DNA of 64,000 bases from Porphyromonas asaccharolytica DSM 20707 (lineage in GTDB: Bacteria; Bacteroidota; Bacteroidia; Bacteroidales; Porphyromonadaceae): the NCBI RefSeq assembly GCF_000212375.1, contig NC_015501.1, forward strand, positions 310,001 through 374,000. Reading direction: 5' to 3'. A program made the position numbers and the translations under genes. Of the stretch, positions 1 through 6,982 are shown piece after piece. Under the pieces are notes generated by a model that had not been told where the DNA came from, did no database searches, and saw only the letters and a program-made list of their open reading frames with translations. Numbering within the stretch: position 1 is the first letter of the stretch; each line of letters opens with the position of its first letter.

Positions 1-589
1 GATACGTCTCCTCGAGCATCTGCACAATCACTCGGGTCGTCGTGCCCTACAGGCACTACGTCCAGCCGATGTGCATGAGGCTACGGTCGCCTGGCAGATG
101 GCTATGGAAAACCTCCACACGCCGACAGCCCTCATCCTCTCTCGCCAAAACATCCAAGACTTACCTAATCCCACTTATGAGCGTGCTTGCCAGCTGAAGC
201 GTGGCGCTTACGTGGTCTCTGATACGACGCCTGCGGGTGAGACGCCCGACCTGACGCTCATCGCCTCGGGTAGTGAGGTGAGCACGCTGGTGCAGGCTGC
301 TGAGCTACTTAAGGGCAAGGGGCACAAGCTACGCATCGTCTCGGTACCGAGCGAAGGGCTCTTCTTCGATCAGCCTGAGGCGTATCGTGAGAGCGTGATC
401 CCCGCAGGGGGTGCACGCTTCGGTCTGACCGCTGGACTGCCTGTGACGCTCCTCCGCCTGGTCGGTGATATGGAGCATATCCATGGGTTGGAGAGCTTCG
501 GCTTCTCCGCTCCTTACACGGTGCTGGACGAGAAGCTTGGCTTCACCGCTGAGGCGGTGGCACAGCGTATCGAGGAGCTTTGCCGCTAG
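1..589 (+). CDS. tkt: Transketolase, C-terminal part (5' end outside the window)
   Basis: Transfers two-carbon ketol units between sugar phosphates in the non-oxidative pentose phosphate pathway (cytosolic, thiamine diphosphate dependent). The frame is open from base 2 and ends at TAG 587-589, so the gene enters from the left. The visible ~195 residues match the end of the pyrimidine-binding domain (LRPADVHEATVAW, then SRQNIQDLP) and the C-terminal domain (LIASGSEVSTLVQAAELL, then FGFSAPYTVLDEKLGF). This spacing is usual for full-length transketolase. It is followed after 12 bp by a TPR protein gene on the same strand, so the two may be cotranscribed. The family call is firm; upstream structure cannot be judged. 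Confidence 0.95.
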   Translation, partial: IRLLEHLHNHSGRRALQALRPADVHEATVAWQMAMENLHTPTALILSRQNIQDLPNPTYERACQLKRGAYVVSDTTPAGETPDLTLIASGSEVSTLVQAAELLKGKGHKLRIVSVPSEGLFFDQPEAYRESVIPAGGARFGLTAGLPVTLLRLVGDMEHIHGLESFGFSAPYTVLDEKLGFTAEAVAQRIEELCR

Positions 590-601
590 TGGACAAGAGC
601 T

Positions 602-1627
602 ATGGGACTATTCTCACGCTTCAAGAAGTCAAATAAAAAGTCTCCTGTCTCAACCGAAGAGGTCGAGCAGGAGACCACTGACACCACACAAGAGGTAGGG
701 CAGGTAGCGGAACAGGCGACCGAATCCAAGGCAGATACGCTCAAGGCGAACACGCTGAAGTTTGACGCGCTCCGAGCACTCAAGATAGGCGAGGTGGACT
801 TTGCGATACGCGCTCTGCGCACTTCGCTGGAGGAGATTGACGACCCTGAGTGTCGCCTTTACCTAGCACAAGCATTGCAGCGCAAGCCCGACTTAGCTGG
901 CTCGATGGCTGAGCTGACCACCATACTGGAGGCGTACCCAGACTATCCTGTGGCACTCTACGAGGCGACCAAAGTCTCGAACGGGCTAGACCAGCACAGC
1001 GAGACGATTGCCTACGCCGAGCGCGCCTTGGCGACCGAGCTGGAGACGGCACAGCAAGCTGAGCTACACCGTATGAAAGCGCAGGCGCAGCTGGCTCTAA
1101 GCGAGTCTGAGCAAGCACTCGCAACCATCGACCAAGCATTACAGCTGACGGACGAAGTGCCTCTTTACTGGCTCATCAAGGTGAAGGTGCTGATAGCACT
1201 GGAGCGTTGGGAGGAGGCTTTGGCGGTTGCTTTGGAGACGGCGGAGAAGTTTCCCGAGGAGGAGCGTGCTTACCTCTACGAGGGTTTGATCACTTACCAC
1301 GAGGGCGACAAGGAGCGCGCTGAGCGGGCTTTCCGACAGGTGGTGGAGACGGATCCTTTCAACGTGGAGGGCTACATGCATCTGACGCATCTCGTGGAGG
1401 AGCTGCGGGGCAAGGAGGCGGCTGCCGATGAGATGGAGCAGGCTCTGGATATGATTCCCCAGCCGACCCGTGCGCTCCTAGAGTATGCCGCCTCACTGTA
1501 TAAGGCGTGCGACCGCACGGAGCAGTATGAGGGCGTGCAGCAACTGCTGGCGGATCTTCCTGAGGGCGCTGAGACGCAGACGGGTGAAGTCAACTTCGCC
1601 AATCTGTACGCTGGTGGCTTTTACTAG
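602..1627 (+). CDS. Tetratricopeptide repeat protein
   Basis: 341 aa with no signal peptide, so probably cytoplasmic. The first ~50 residues are charged and low in complexity (Lys-rich, then Glu/Gln/Thr-rich). From about residue 53 to the end the protein is a run of helical TPR-like pairs, with recurring patterns such as LYLAQALQRKPDLAGSMAEL, ALATIDQALQLTDEVPLYWL and AERAFRQVVETDPFNVEGYM. TPR solenoids scaffold protein-protein contacts, and nothing here identifies a partner. It lies 12 bp after tkt and 14 bp before an RNase H gene, suggesting one transcriptional unit. Function is unknown; only the repeat architecture is supported. Confidence 0.85.
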   Translation: MGLFSRFKKSNKKSPVSTEEVEQETTDTTQEVGQVAEQATESKADTLKANTLKFDALRALKIGEVDFAIRALRTSLEEIDDPECRLYLAQALQRKPDLAGSMAELTTILEAYPDYPVALYEATKVSNGLDQHSETIAYAERALATELETAQQAELHRMKAQAQLALSESEQALATIDQALQLTDEVPLYWLIKVKVLIALERWEEALAVALETAEKFPEEERAYLYEGLITYHEGDKERAERAFRQVVETDPFNVEGYMHLTHLVEELRGKEAAADEMEQALDMIPQPTRALLEYAASLYKACDRTEQYEGVQQLLADLPEGAETQTGEVNFANLYAGGFY

Positions 1628-1641
1628 AAAAGACGAACTCT

Positions 1642-2340
1642 ATGTCAGCCAAGCAGCGCAAGTGGTACGTCGTATGGGAGGGTTATCGGCCAGGCGTCTA
1701 TGATGATTGGCAAGACTGCAAGATGCAGATCGAGGGCTTTCAAGGGGCTAAGTATAAGTCTTACCTCACGGCAGAGCAGGCGCAAGAAGCCTTCGAACTA
1801 GGCTACGATGAGGGGCGCAAGCTGGGACAGCAGCATCGTGTCGCCAAGCCACAGAGCAATAAGCTACAAGTGCAGAACAGTGTAGCACAAGCACCTGATC
1901 AACTCATCGGTGACAAGGTAGCGCCAAAAGGTTTCCTCAACCACTCGATAGCGGTCGACGGAGCCTGCTCGTCCAACCCAGGCGTGACGGAGTATCGCGG
2001 TGTCTACACTTTTAGCCATGCGGAGCTCTTTCGGGCGGTGATCCCATGGGGTACCAACAACATTGGCGAGTACCTGGCCATCGTTCATGCGTTGGCTCTT
2101 ATGGAGCAGGGCAAGCTCCCGCCTCTGCCTATCTACTCCGACAGCAAGGTGGCACTCGGCTGGGTGGCTCAGGCACGTTGCCGTACGCGGCTCGACTCGA
2201 CTGATCCACGTAGTGCTAAGACCTACGAACTGATAAGGCGTGCCACACATTGGCTGAAGACGCACACCTTTCGGGTACCACTATTGAAGTGGGACACGGT
2301 CGCTTGGGGCGAGATCCCCGCAGACTTCGGTCGTAAGTAG
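1642..2340 (+). CDS. Ribonuclease H with N-terminal viroplasmin (RNA/DNA hybrid-binding) domain
   Basis: Cleaves RNA in RNA:DNA hybrids. 232 aa. Residues ~3-50 (KWYVVWEGYRPGVYDDW, then FQGAKYKSYLTAEQAQEAF) form the hybrid-binding domain found in eukaryotic-type RNase H1 and caulimovirus viroplasmin. The catalytic RNase H fold starts near residue 95. The acidic residues can be picked out: Asp in VDGACSSNPG, Glu in NIGEYLAI, Asp in YSDSKVAL, and a terminal Asp in ADFGRK. This two-domain form is common in Bacteroidota. The start at 1642 puts the binding domain at the very N-terminus, as expected. It follows the TPR gene by 14 bp and precedes the ATP-grasp gene by 20 bp. Confidence 0.9.
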   Translation: MSAKQRKWYVVWEGYRPGVYDDWQDCKMQIEGFQGAKYKSYLTAEQAQEAFELGYDEGRKLGQQHRVAKPQSNKLQVQNSVAQAPDQLIGDKVAPKGFLNHSIAVDGACSSNPGVTEYRGVYTFSHAELFRAVIPWGTNNIGEYLAIVHALALMEQGKLPPLPIYSDSKVALGWVAQARCRTRLDSTDPRSAKTYELIRRATHWLKTHTFRVPLLKWDTVAWGEIPADFGRK

Positions 2341-2360
2341 CCGAGTCGTCACTGAGCCCT

Positions 2361-3539
2361 ATGCGCACGCCACTCCTCGTCTGCAACATCGGCCACGAGG
2401 CCGCTCTAGAGGCTGGCGACCCACTACACTACACCCCGCCACGGCTCATTCGACAGATGCGCTCCGCCCTTTGGAGCCTCCCGCTCTGGGCATCCCCAGC
2501 GTGGTTAGATGGCGCCTCGTGGTGGGTACACCCTTTTAGCGAAAGTCTCTCGCCCTATCTGACAGAGCATGAACTGAGCCATATAGCGAAAGGGGACGTC
2601 GGGGACTCGGAACTCATACTATGGGGGTACGAGCGAAGCTTGGCGCGTAGCCTTGCGAAGCGATATGGGCTAAGCGGAGGAGAGACGTGCAGTGAACTTC
2701 CCCAGGAACTGAAGCCTTGCTGGACGAGAGCTGCGAGTGCTCTCTTCTTCGAGAAGTACAGCAGCGTGCCGTGGCGCAGTCGTGTAGCGATGATTACGCA
2801 GATAGAGGAGCTAGCGAAGCTCTTGACCCAAGGGGCCTGTCTGGTGAAGCTCCCGTATAGCAGTTCGGGGAGAGGGCTCTGGCGCATCAATCGGCTGGAC
2901 AGCCAGCTTGAGGAGACACTTTGCAAGCTCTTGCGACGGCACCGCACCCTCCTTGTGGAGCCTCTACTAGACAAGCTGCAGGACTATGGCGCCGAGTACT
3001 ATATAGACGAAGCAGGCGAGGTGCAGTTCGTCGGACTATGCGCCTTCGAGACGGACGACCAGGGACGCTATCTAGATAGTCTCTGCCAAGCCCCCGAGAA
3101 GACGCTCCAGCAAATCACCGAGAGCCTCTCCGATCCCAATGAGCTCACCCAAGCTCTAGCGCAGCACCGAGCTTACCTCTCCCGTGAGGTGGCACCTTAC
3201 TACCAAGGTGCCGTCGGCATCGACCTACTCACCTACCGCCCCTATGGAGTCAGCAGCCGTATCGCCCTACACCCGTGGGTCGAGATCAATCTGCGCTACA
3301 CGATGGGGCACTACGCCCTCGACCTCTACCGCGAGCGCATCCCTCAAGGCAGCCCCGACCAATACCGCTTTGGCATCCTCTCGGCACAGCGAGCCAAAGC
3401 ACTCCTCTCCACAGCAGATGCCCCTACCCTAGACGACGCTGGTCGCCTTCGCTCGGGACTCCTCCCGCTCACCGGGTCCGACCTCACGGGCATCTCCCAC
3501 TTTGCCTATCTACGAGATGGCGAAGGCAAGCGAAAGTAA
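2361..3539 (+). CDS. ATP-grasp-like protein of unknown substrate
   Basis: 392 aa, no signal peptide. Two stretches look like an ATP-grasp core: CLVKLPYSSSGRGLWRI near residue 159 (nucleotide-binding Lys plus a Ser/Gly-rich loop) and HPWVEINLRYTMG near residue 306 (the Glu-x-Asn metal-binding strand). ATP-grasp enzymes join a carboxylate to an amine or thiol through an acyl phosphate. No partner enzyme nearby suggests the substrate. The N-terminal ~150 residues are Trp-rich and resemble nothing I recognise. It is last in the tkt-TPR-RNase H run and is followed by a bidirectional terminator. The fold assignment is by motif only. Confidence 0.65.
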   Translation: MRTPLLVCNIGHEAALEAGDPLHYTPPRLIRQMRSALWSLPLWASPAWLDGASWWVHPFSESLSPYLTEHELSHIAKGDVGDSELILWGYERSLARSLAKRYGLSGGETCSELPQELKPCWTRAASALFFEKYSSVPWRSRVAMITQIEELAKLLTQGACLVKLPYSSSGRGLWRINRLDSQLEETLCKLLRRHRTLLVEPLLDKLQDYGAEYYIDEAGEVQFVGLCAFETDDQGRYLDSLCQAPEKTLQQITESLSDPNELTQALAQHRAYLSREVAPYYQGAVGIDLLTYRPYGVSSRIALHPWVEINLRYTMGHYALDLYRERIPQGSPDQYRFGILSAQRAKALLSTADAPTLDDAGRLRSGLLPLTGSDLTGISHFAYLRDGEGKRK

Positions 3540-3604
3540 AACATATATAGATTCCCCTCTAACTATTAGAGTCCCCTCTAATTTATAGAGTCTATCTAAC
3601 AACG

Positions 3605-3638
3605 AAGCCCTGCACACCACGAAGGTGTACAGGGCTTT
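3605..3638. terminator. Bidirectional intrinsic terminator between the tkt-side genes and tsf
   Basis: The arms AAGCCCTG-c-ACACC and GGTGT-a-CAGGGCTT form a 13-bp stem with one C/A mismatch and a 5-nt loop. It lies between convergent genes (ATP-grasp gene ends 3539, tsf ends 3691) and can serve both strands. The 60 bp before it holds two short copies of CCCCTCTAA with complementary TTAGAG/TAGAG segments. Confidence 0.8.
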
Positions 3639-3690
3639 CTCAATTAGGCTTCATAGCCGCCGGAAAGCGACTACTTATCCTCAGTATTGA

Positions 3691-4515
3691 TTAGTCTTCG
3701 TTTAGATTGACACGCTTGAAGCCTGTAGCCGTCAGCGTCTTAGATGCGGTGTGCAGGTAACCCTGGACATCCATCTTGCTGTCACGGACGAAAGGCTGGT
3801 GGAGCAGCGTGCTCTCCTTGTAGAACTTCTGTATCGAGCCCTCGACGATGCGCTCACAGATAGCCTCAGGCTTGCCACTCTCACGAGCACGATCCATAGC
3901 TACCTTGCGCTCCTCCTCTAGGACATGAGCTGGTACGTCCTTCTCGCAGACTGCGACTGGATTCATAGATGCTACCTGCATAGCTACCTCACGAGCCATC
4001 TCATCACTGATAGCCTCGTTGAAAGCTACGATAGCAGCCAGCTTGTTACCGAAGTGGATATAGGAAGTGGTGTAGGGCGCCTTGAGGTACTCATAGCTAC
4101 CCAGCTCCATCTTCTCACCCGTACTACCGACGCGGTCTGTGATATGCTCAGCGACTGCACGTCCATCAGCTAGAGGTAGCTTGAGCAGATCCTCCTTAGT
4201 GGCGGGTTGCTCCTTCATAGCGACGTCTAGAATCTGCTGTGTGAGTGCGATGTGACCCTCGTTCTTAGCAACGAAGTCTGTCTCGCACTGGAGTGATACG
4301 ATGGCAGCAAAGCCCTCGCTGTGTGCTGCTAGGACGCAGCCCTCAGCAGCCTCACGGTCAGAACGCTTAGCAGCCACAGCCTTGCCCTTAGCACGTATGA
4401 TCTCGATAGCCTTCTCAAAGTCTCCGGCAGTCTCGTTGAGTGCATTCTTGCAGTCAGAGAGACCAGCACCGGTCATCTTACGAAGTTTCTTGATATCTTC
4501 AATTGTTACGCTCAT
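3691..4515 (-). CDS. tsf: Translation elongation factor Ts
   Basis: Exchanges GDP for GTP on EF-Tu during translation (cytosolic). 274 aa, normal length for the short Bacteroidota form. The N-terminal UBA-like domain reads VTIEDIKKLRKMTGAGLSDC, followed by the EF-Ts signature (CETDFVAKNEG) and the dimerisation region. The ATG at 4515 begins exactly at the conserved N-terminus. It lies 11 bp downstream of rpsB, the classic rpsB-tsf pair, so it is probably cotranscribed with it. The gene ends near the bidirectional terminator at 3605-3638. Confidence 0.98.
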   Translation of the reverse strand: MSVTIEDIKKLRKMTGAGLSDCKNALNETAGDFEKAIEIIRAKGKAVAAKRSDREAAEGCVLAAHSEGFAAIVSLQCETDFVAKNEGHIALTQQILDVAMKEQPATKEDLLKLPLADGRAVAEHITDRVGSTGEKMELGSYEYLKAPYTTSYIHFGNKLAAIVAFNEAISDEMAREVAMQVASMNPVAVCEKDVPAHVLEEERKVAMDRARESGKPEAICERIVEGSIQKFYKESTLLHQPFVRDSKMDVQGYLHTASKTLTATGFKRVNLNED

Positions 4516-4526
4516 GGTGTATAGTG

Positions 4527-5417
4527 TTATTGTTGGTTAGCTGCTTCCTCATTAGCTGGAGCAGTCTCTTCAGCCTCTACAGTCTCGGGGGTTGCCTCCT
4601 CAGCGTCCTCCTCACGCTCTGCCTCTGCATTGGCGGGACGGATGCGCTCACGACGAGCACCTGTGCGCTGACGACGTCCTGAGGGTGCTAGCTCAGCAGC
4701 CTCCTCAGCCTCCTTCTCAGCCTTGATAGCCTTGTACTCTACCTGACCCTCGTTGATAGCCTGACACATAGCCGAGATGATCAGCTCGATAGCTTGTGTA
4801 GAGTCATCATTAGCTGGGATAACGTAGTCGATATCCTTGGGGTTAGCATTCGTATCGACGATAGCAAATACGGGGATGCCTAGACGCTGAGCCTCGCGTA
4901 CAGCGATGTGCTCACGCATAACGTCTACAACGAAGAGTGCGTTAGGCAGACGGTTCATGTCTCGGATAGAGCCGAGGTTCTTGTCTAGCTTAGCCTGCTG
5001 GCGATCGAGCTGTAGACGCTCACGCTTGGAGAGGTTGTTGTAGGTACCGTCCTCACGCATCTTGTCGATCTGAGCCATCTTCTTGACAGCCTTGCGGATC
5101 GTGGGGAAGTTGGTGAGCATACCACCCGGCCAACGCTCTGTAACGTAGGGCATCCCTACGCTCTTAGCGAGCTCTGCGACAGCATCCTTAGCCTGACGCT
5201 TAGTGCCGACGAAGAGGATCTTCTTGCCCGAGCTGGCCATATTCTTGATAATCTCAGCACACTCGTCGATCTTAGCGACAGTCTTGTGCAGATCGATAAT
5301 GTGGATGCCGTTGCGCTCCATAAAGATGTAGGGAGCCATAGCGGGGTTCCACTTACGTGGCATGTGGCCAAAGTGTGCTCCAGCCTCTAGTAGCTGGTCA
5401 AATGATACTTGTGACAT
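4527..5417 (-). CDS. rpsB: 30S ribosomal protein S2
   Basis: Small-subunit protein at the head-body junction. 296 aa. The core (start MSQVSFDQLLEAGAHFGHMP, then FVGTKRQAKDAV and RWPGGMLTNF) is a normal S2. The last ~60 residues form an acidic, Glu/Ala-rich tail with an Arg-rich patch, making the protein longer than most S2 proteins; such low-complexity tails are seen in Bacteroidota S2. It is followed by tsf after 11 bp. A 238-bp gap separates it from rpsI upstream and contains a 7-bp repeat array at 5508-5540. Confidence 0.98.
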   Translation of the reverse strand: MSQVSFDQLLEAGAHFGHMPRKWNPAMAPYIFMERNGIHIIDLHKTVAKIDECAEIIKNMASSGKKILFVGTKRQAKDAVAELAKSVGMPYVTERWPGGMLTNFPTIRKAVKKMAQIDKMREDGTYNNLSKRERLQLDRQQAKLDKNLGSIRDMNRLPNALFVVDVMREHIAVREAQRLGIPVFAIVDTNANPKDIDYVIPANDDSTQAIELIISAMCQAINEGQVEYKAIKAEKEAEEAAELAPSGRRQRTGARRERIRPANAEAEREEDAEEATPETVEAEETAPANEEAANQQ

Positions 5418-5507
5418 AGTAGTCTTTGTTTTTTCGTTTACGTTCTTGTGAAATAAGCAATTGCAGGGTAGGGCTACTATATAGACTGAAGCTAGAATCG
5501 ACTAAGG

Positions 5508-5540
5508 TCTAATCTCTAAATTCTAAAGTCTAATCTCTAG
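5508..5540. repeat. 7-bp tandem array (TCTAATC-type), about 4.5 units
   Basis: Consecutive units TCTAATC, TCTAAAT, TCTAAAG, TCTAATC, TCTAG lie in the rpsI-rpsB gap. The unit matches the arrays at 32438-32586, 32866-32900 and 59597-59645. Confidence 0.8.
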
Positions 5541-5655
5541 TAAGCCATCGATGCAATTTAGATACTAAACGCGAGAGATCGTGCGGGGTGTGCAGTACCA
5601 CAGCAAGAGCGCCATAACGATTTGCTCATGCTGCGATAGCATACCCCCAGCACCA

Positions 5656-6042
5656 TCAACGCTTGCTGAATTGGAATTTCTTACGAGCCTTAGGACGTCC
5701 TGGCTTCTTACGCTCTACGACACGTGGATCACGCGTTACGAAGCCTGCGGCACGTAGCGTAGCCTTGTCCTCAGGATTGATCTTGATCAGTGCACGAGCG
5801 ATGCCGAGACGAGCAGCTTCGCTCTGTCCCTTGAAGCCTCCGCCGGCGAGATTGATCATCACATCATACTTGTCAGCCACCTCCAGCTTAAGGAGAGGTT
5901 GCTTCACAATGTATTGAAGTATTGATGAGGGGAAGTAGTTAGCAATATCCTTCTTATTGATCGTTATCTTGCCCGAACCCTCTGTGAGATATACGCGGGC
6001 TACCGCAGCCTTACGTCTACCTATAGCATTGATTTGTTCCAT
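5656..6042 (-). CDS. rpsI: 30S ribosomal protein S9
   Basis: Small-subunit protein whose C-terminal tail reaches the P-site tRNA. 128 aa, full length. Visible marks are the N-terminal AIGRRKAAVARVYL, central GGGFKGQSEAARLGIARAL and the basic end KKPGRPKARKKFQFSKR with the conserved terminal Lys-Arg. It lies 14 bp downstream of rplM, the universal L13-S9 pair. The 238 bp to rpsB contain no other gene. Confidence 0.98.
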   Translation of the reverse strand: MEQINAIGRRKAAVARVYLTEGSGKITINKKDIANYFPSSILQYIVKQPLLKLEVADKYDVMINLAGGGFKGQSEAARLGIARALIKINPEDKATLRAAGFVTRDPRVVERKKPGRPKARKKFQFSKR

Positions 6043-6056
6043 CGTTTACCGCGTAT

Positions 6057-6512
6057 TTATTTAAGTGTATTGATATCGATCTTACGGGGCTGTACACCCT
6101 CCATAGTGTGGTCGGGACCATCGAAGACCCGGACGTGCGTCAGCAGCTCAGCACCGAGCTTGTTCTTAGGGAGCATACCCTTGAGTACCTTCTCAAAGAG
6201 CTTGCGAGAGCTCTTTTTTTGGAAATCTCTTGGTGAGAATGTCCTCTGTCCTCCAGGATAGCCTGAGAAGGTCAGATAGCTAGGGGTGTCCCACTTATTG
6301 CCTGTAAGTTCGATCTTGTCGGCATTGATGATGATAACGTTGTCACCACAGTCTGCATGAGGTGTAAAGCAGGGCTTGTACTTACCACGCAGTATCTTAG
6401 CAACAACAGAGCAGAGGCGTCCGAGACGCTGCCCCTCGGCATCTACCACGAGCCACTCCTTCTGAGCAGACTCCTTGGTGGCGGATTGTGTTTTATAGCT
6501 TAATGTGTTCAC
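6057..6512 (-). CDS. rplM: 50S ribosomal protein L13 (GTG start)
   Basis: Large-subunit assembly protein. The open frame extends to 6584, but the family N-terminus (NTLSYKTQSATKESAQKEW, then LVVDAEGQRLGRL) begins just after a GTG at 6512-6510. That start gives 151 aa, the usual Bacteroidota length; the 24 extra residues from the upstream ATG are Pro/Glu-rich and unlike L13. Conserved segments include GKYKPCFTPHADCGDNV and YPGGQR. It is first gene of rplM-rpsI(-rpsB-tsf), with a promoter-like box at 6768-6775 that implies a ~250-nt leader. Gene identity is certain; the start is likely but not proven. Confidence 0.93.
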   Translation of the reverse strand: MNTLSYKTQSATKESAQKEWLVVDAEGQRLGRLCSVVAKILRGKYKPCFTPHADCGDNVIIINADKIELTGNKWDTPSYLTFSGYPGGQRTFSPRDFQKKSSRKLFEKVLKGMLPKNKLGAELLTHVRVFDGPDHTMEGVQPRKIDINTLK

Positions 6513-6767
6513 GCTAATAGTTTGATTGGGATTAATACAAAAGGAGATCTCCCTGGGCGCAGGCTCCTCGAGCTCCCCGATCATGACATCTCTACTACAT
6601 GAGAGCTTGTCACTCTAGGGCTATTGTGAGGGATCCGTTCACCTGTCGGTAGGCTATCGATGGAGCGTGGACGCACTCCTTATACACCGACACAGATACC
6701 AACCACAACACTCTTATGAGGTCAAAAGCTTGCACTGGTTATCTCGTTTCGATAATAATCAGCACCG
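6513..6767 (-). other. Long leader region of rplM
   Basis: About 250 nt lie between the likely promoter and the GTG start. No protein is supported here. Several short dyads are present (for example GGAGATCTCC at 6542-6551), but I cannot assign a known ribosomal-protein leader. Autoregulation through this leader would fit an r-protein operon and is only an inference. Confidence 0.4.
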
Positions 6768-6775
6768 CAAAGGTA
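6768..6775 (-). promoter_or_regulatory. Bacteroidota promoter -7 box for rplM operon
   Basis: TACCTTTG read on the minus strand matches TAnnTTTG. A TTG lies exactly 19 bp upstream, the usual -33/-7 spacing. Confidence 0.75.
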
Positions 6776-6869
6776 CAACTATTTTGCAAACTGGCAATAA
6801 CGCCACCCAGAGTAAAAACTTCTAGGGGCTCTGGGGGTCTCTGGCTGGCGTAGCAAGAACTATCAAACG

Positions 6870-6921
6870 AAAGCAACTCTCCAGAGACTCCAGCTAGGGA
6901 GCGACTCCAGAGAGTTGCTTT
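6870..6921 (-). terminator. Intrinsic terminator of ppdK
   Basis: The 12-bp arms AAAGCAACTCTC (6870-6881) and GAGAGTTGCTTT (6910-6921) are perfectly complementary. The hairpin lies about 60 bp past the ppdK stop. The rest of the rplM-ppdK gap holds no gene. Confidence 0.8.
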
Positions 6922-6982
6922 ATTATTGTAGTTAGCTTAGTGAGCGGAGCGCTCTGCAACGAGAGCGCAGCTCACCTGTGGC

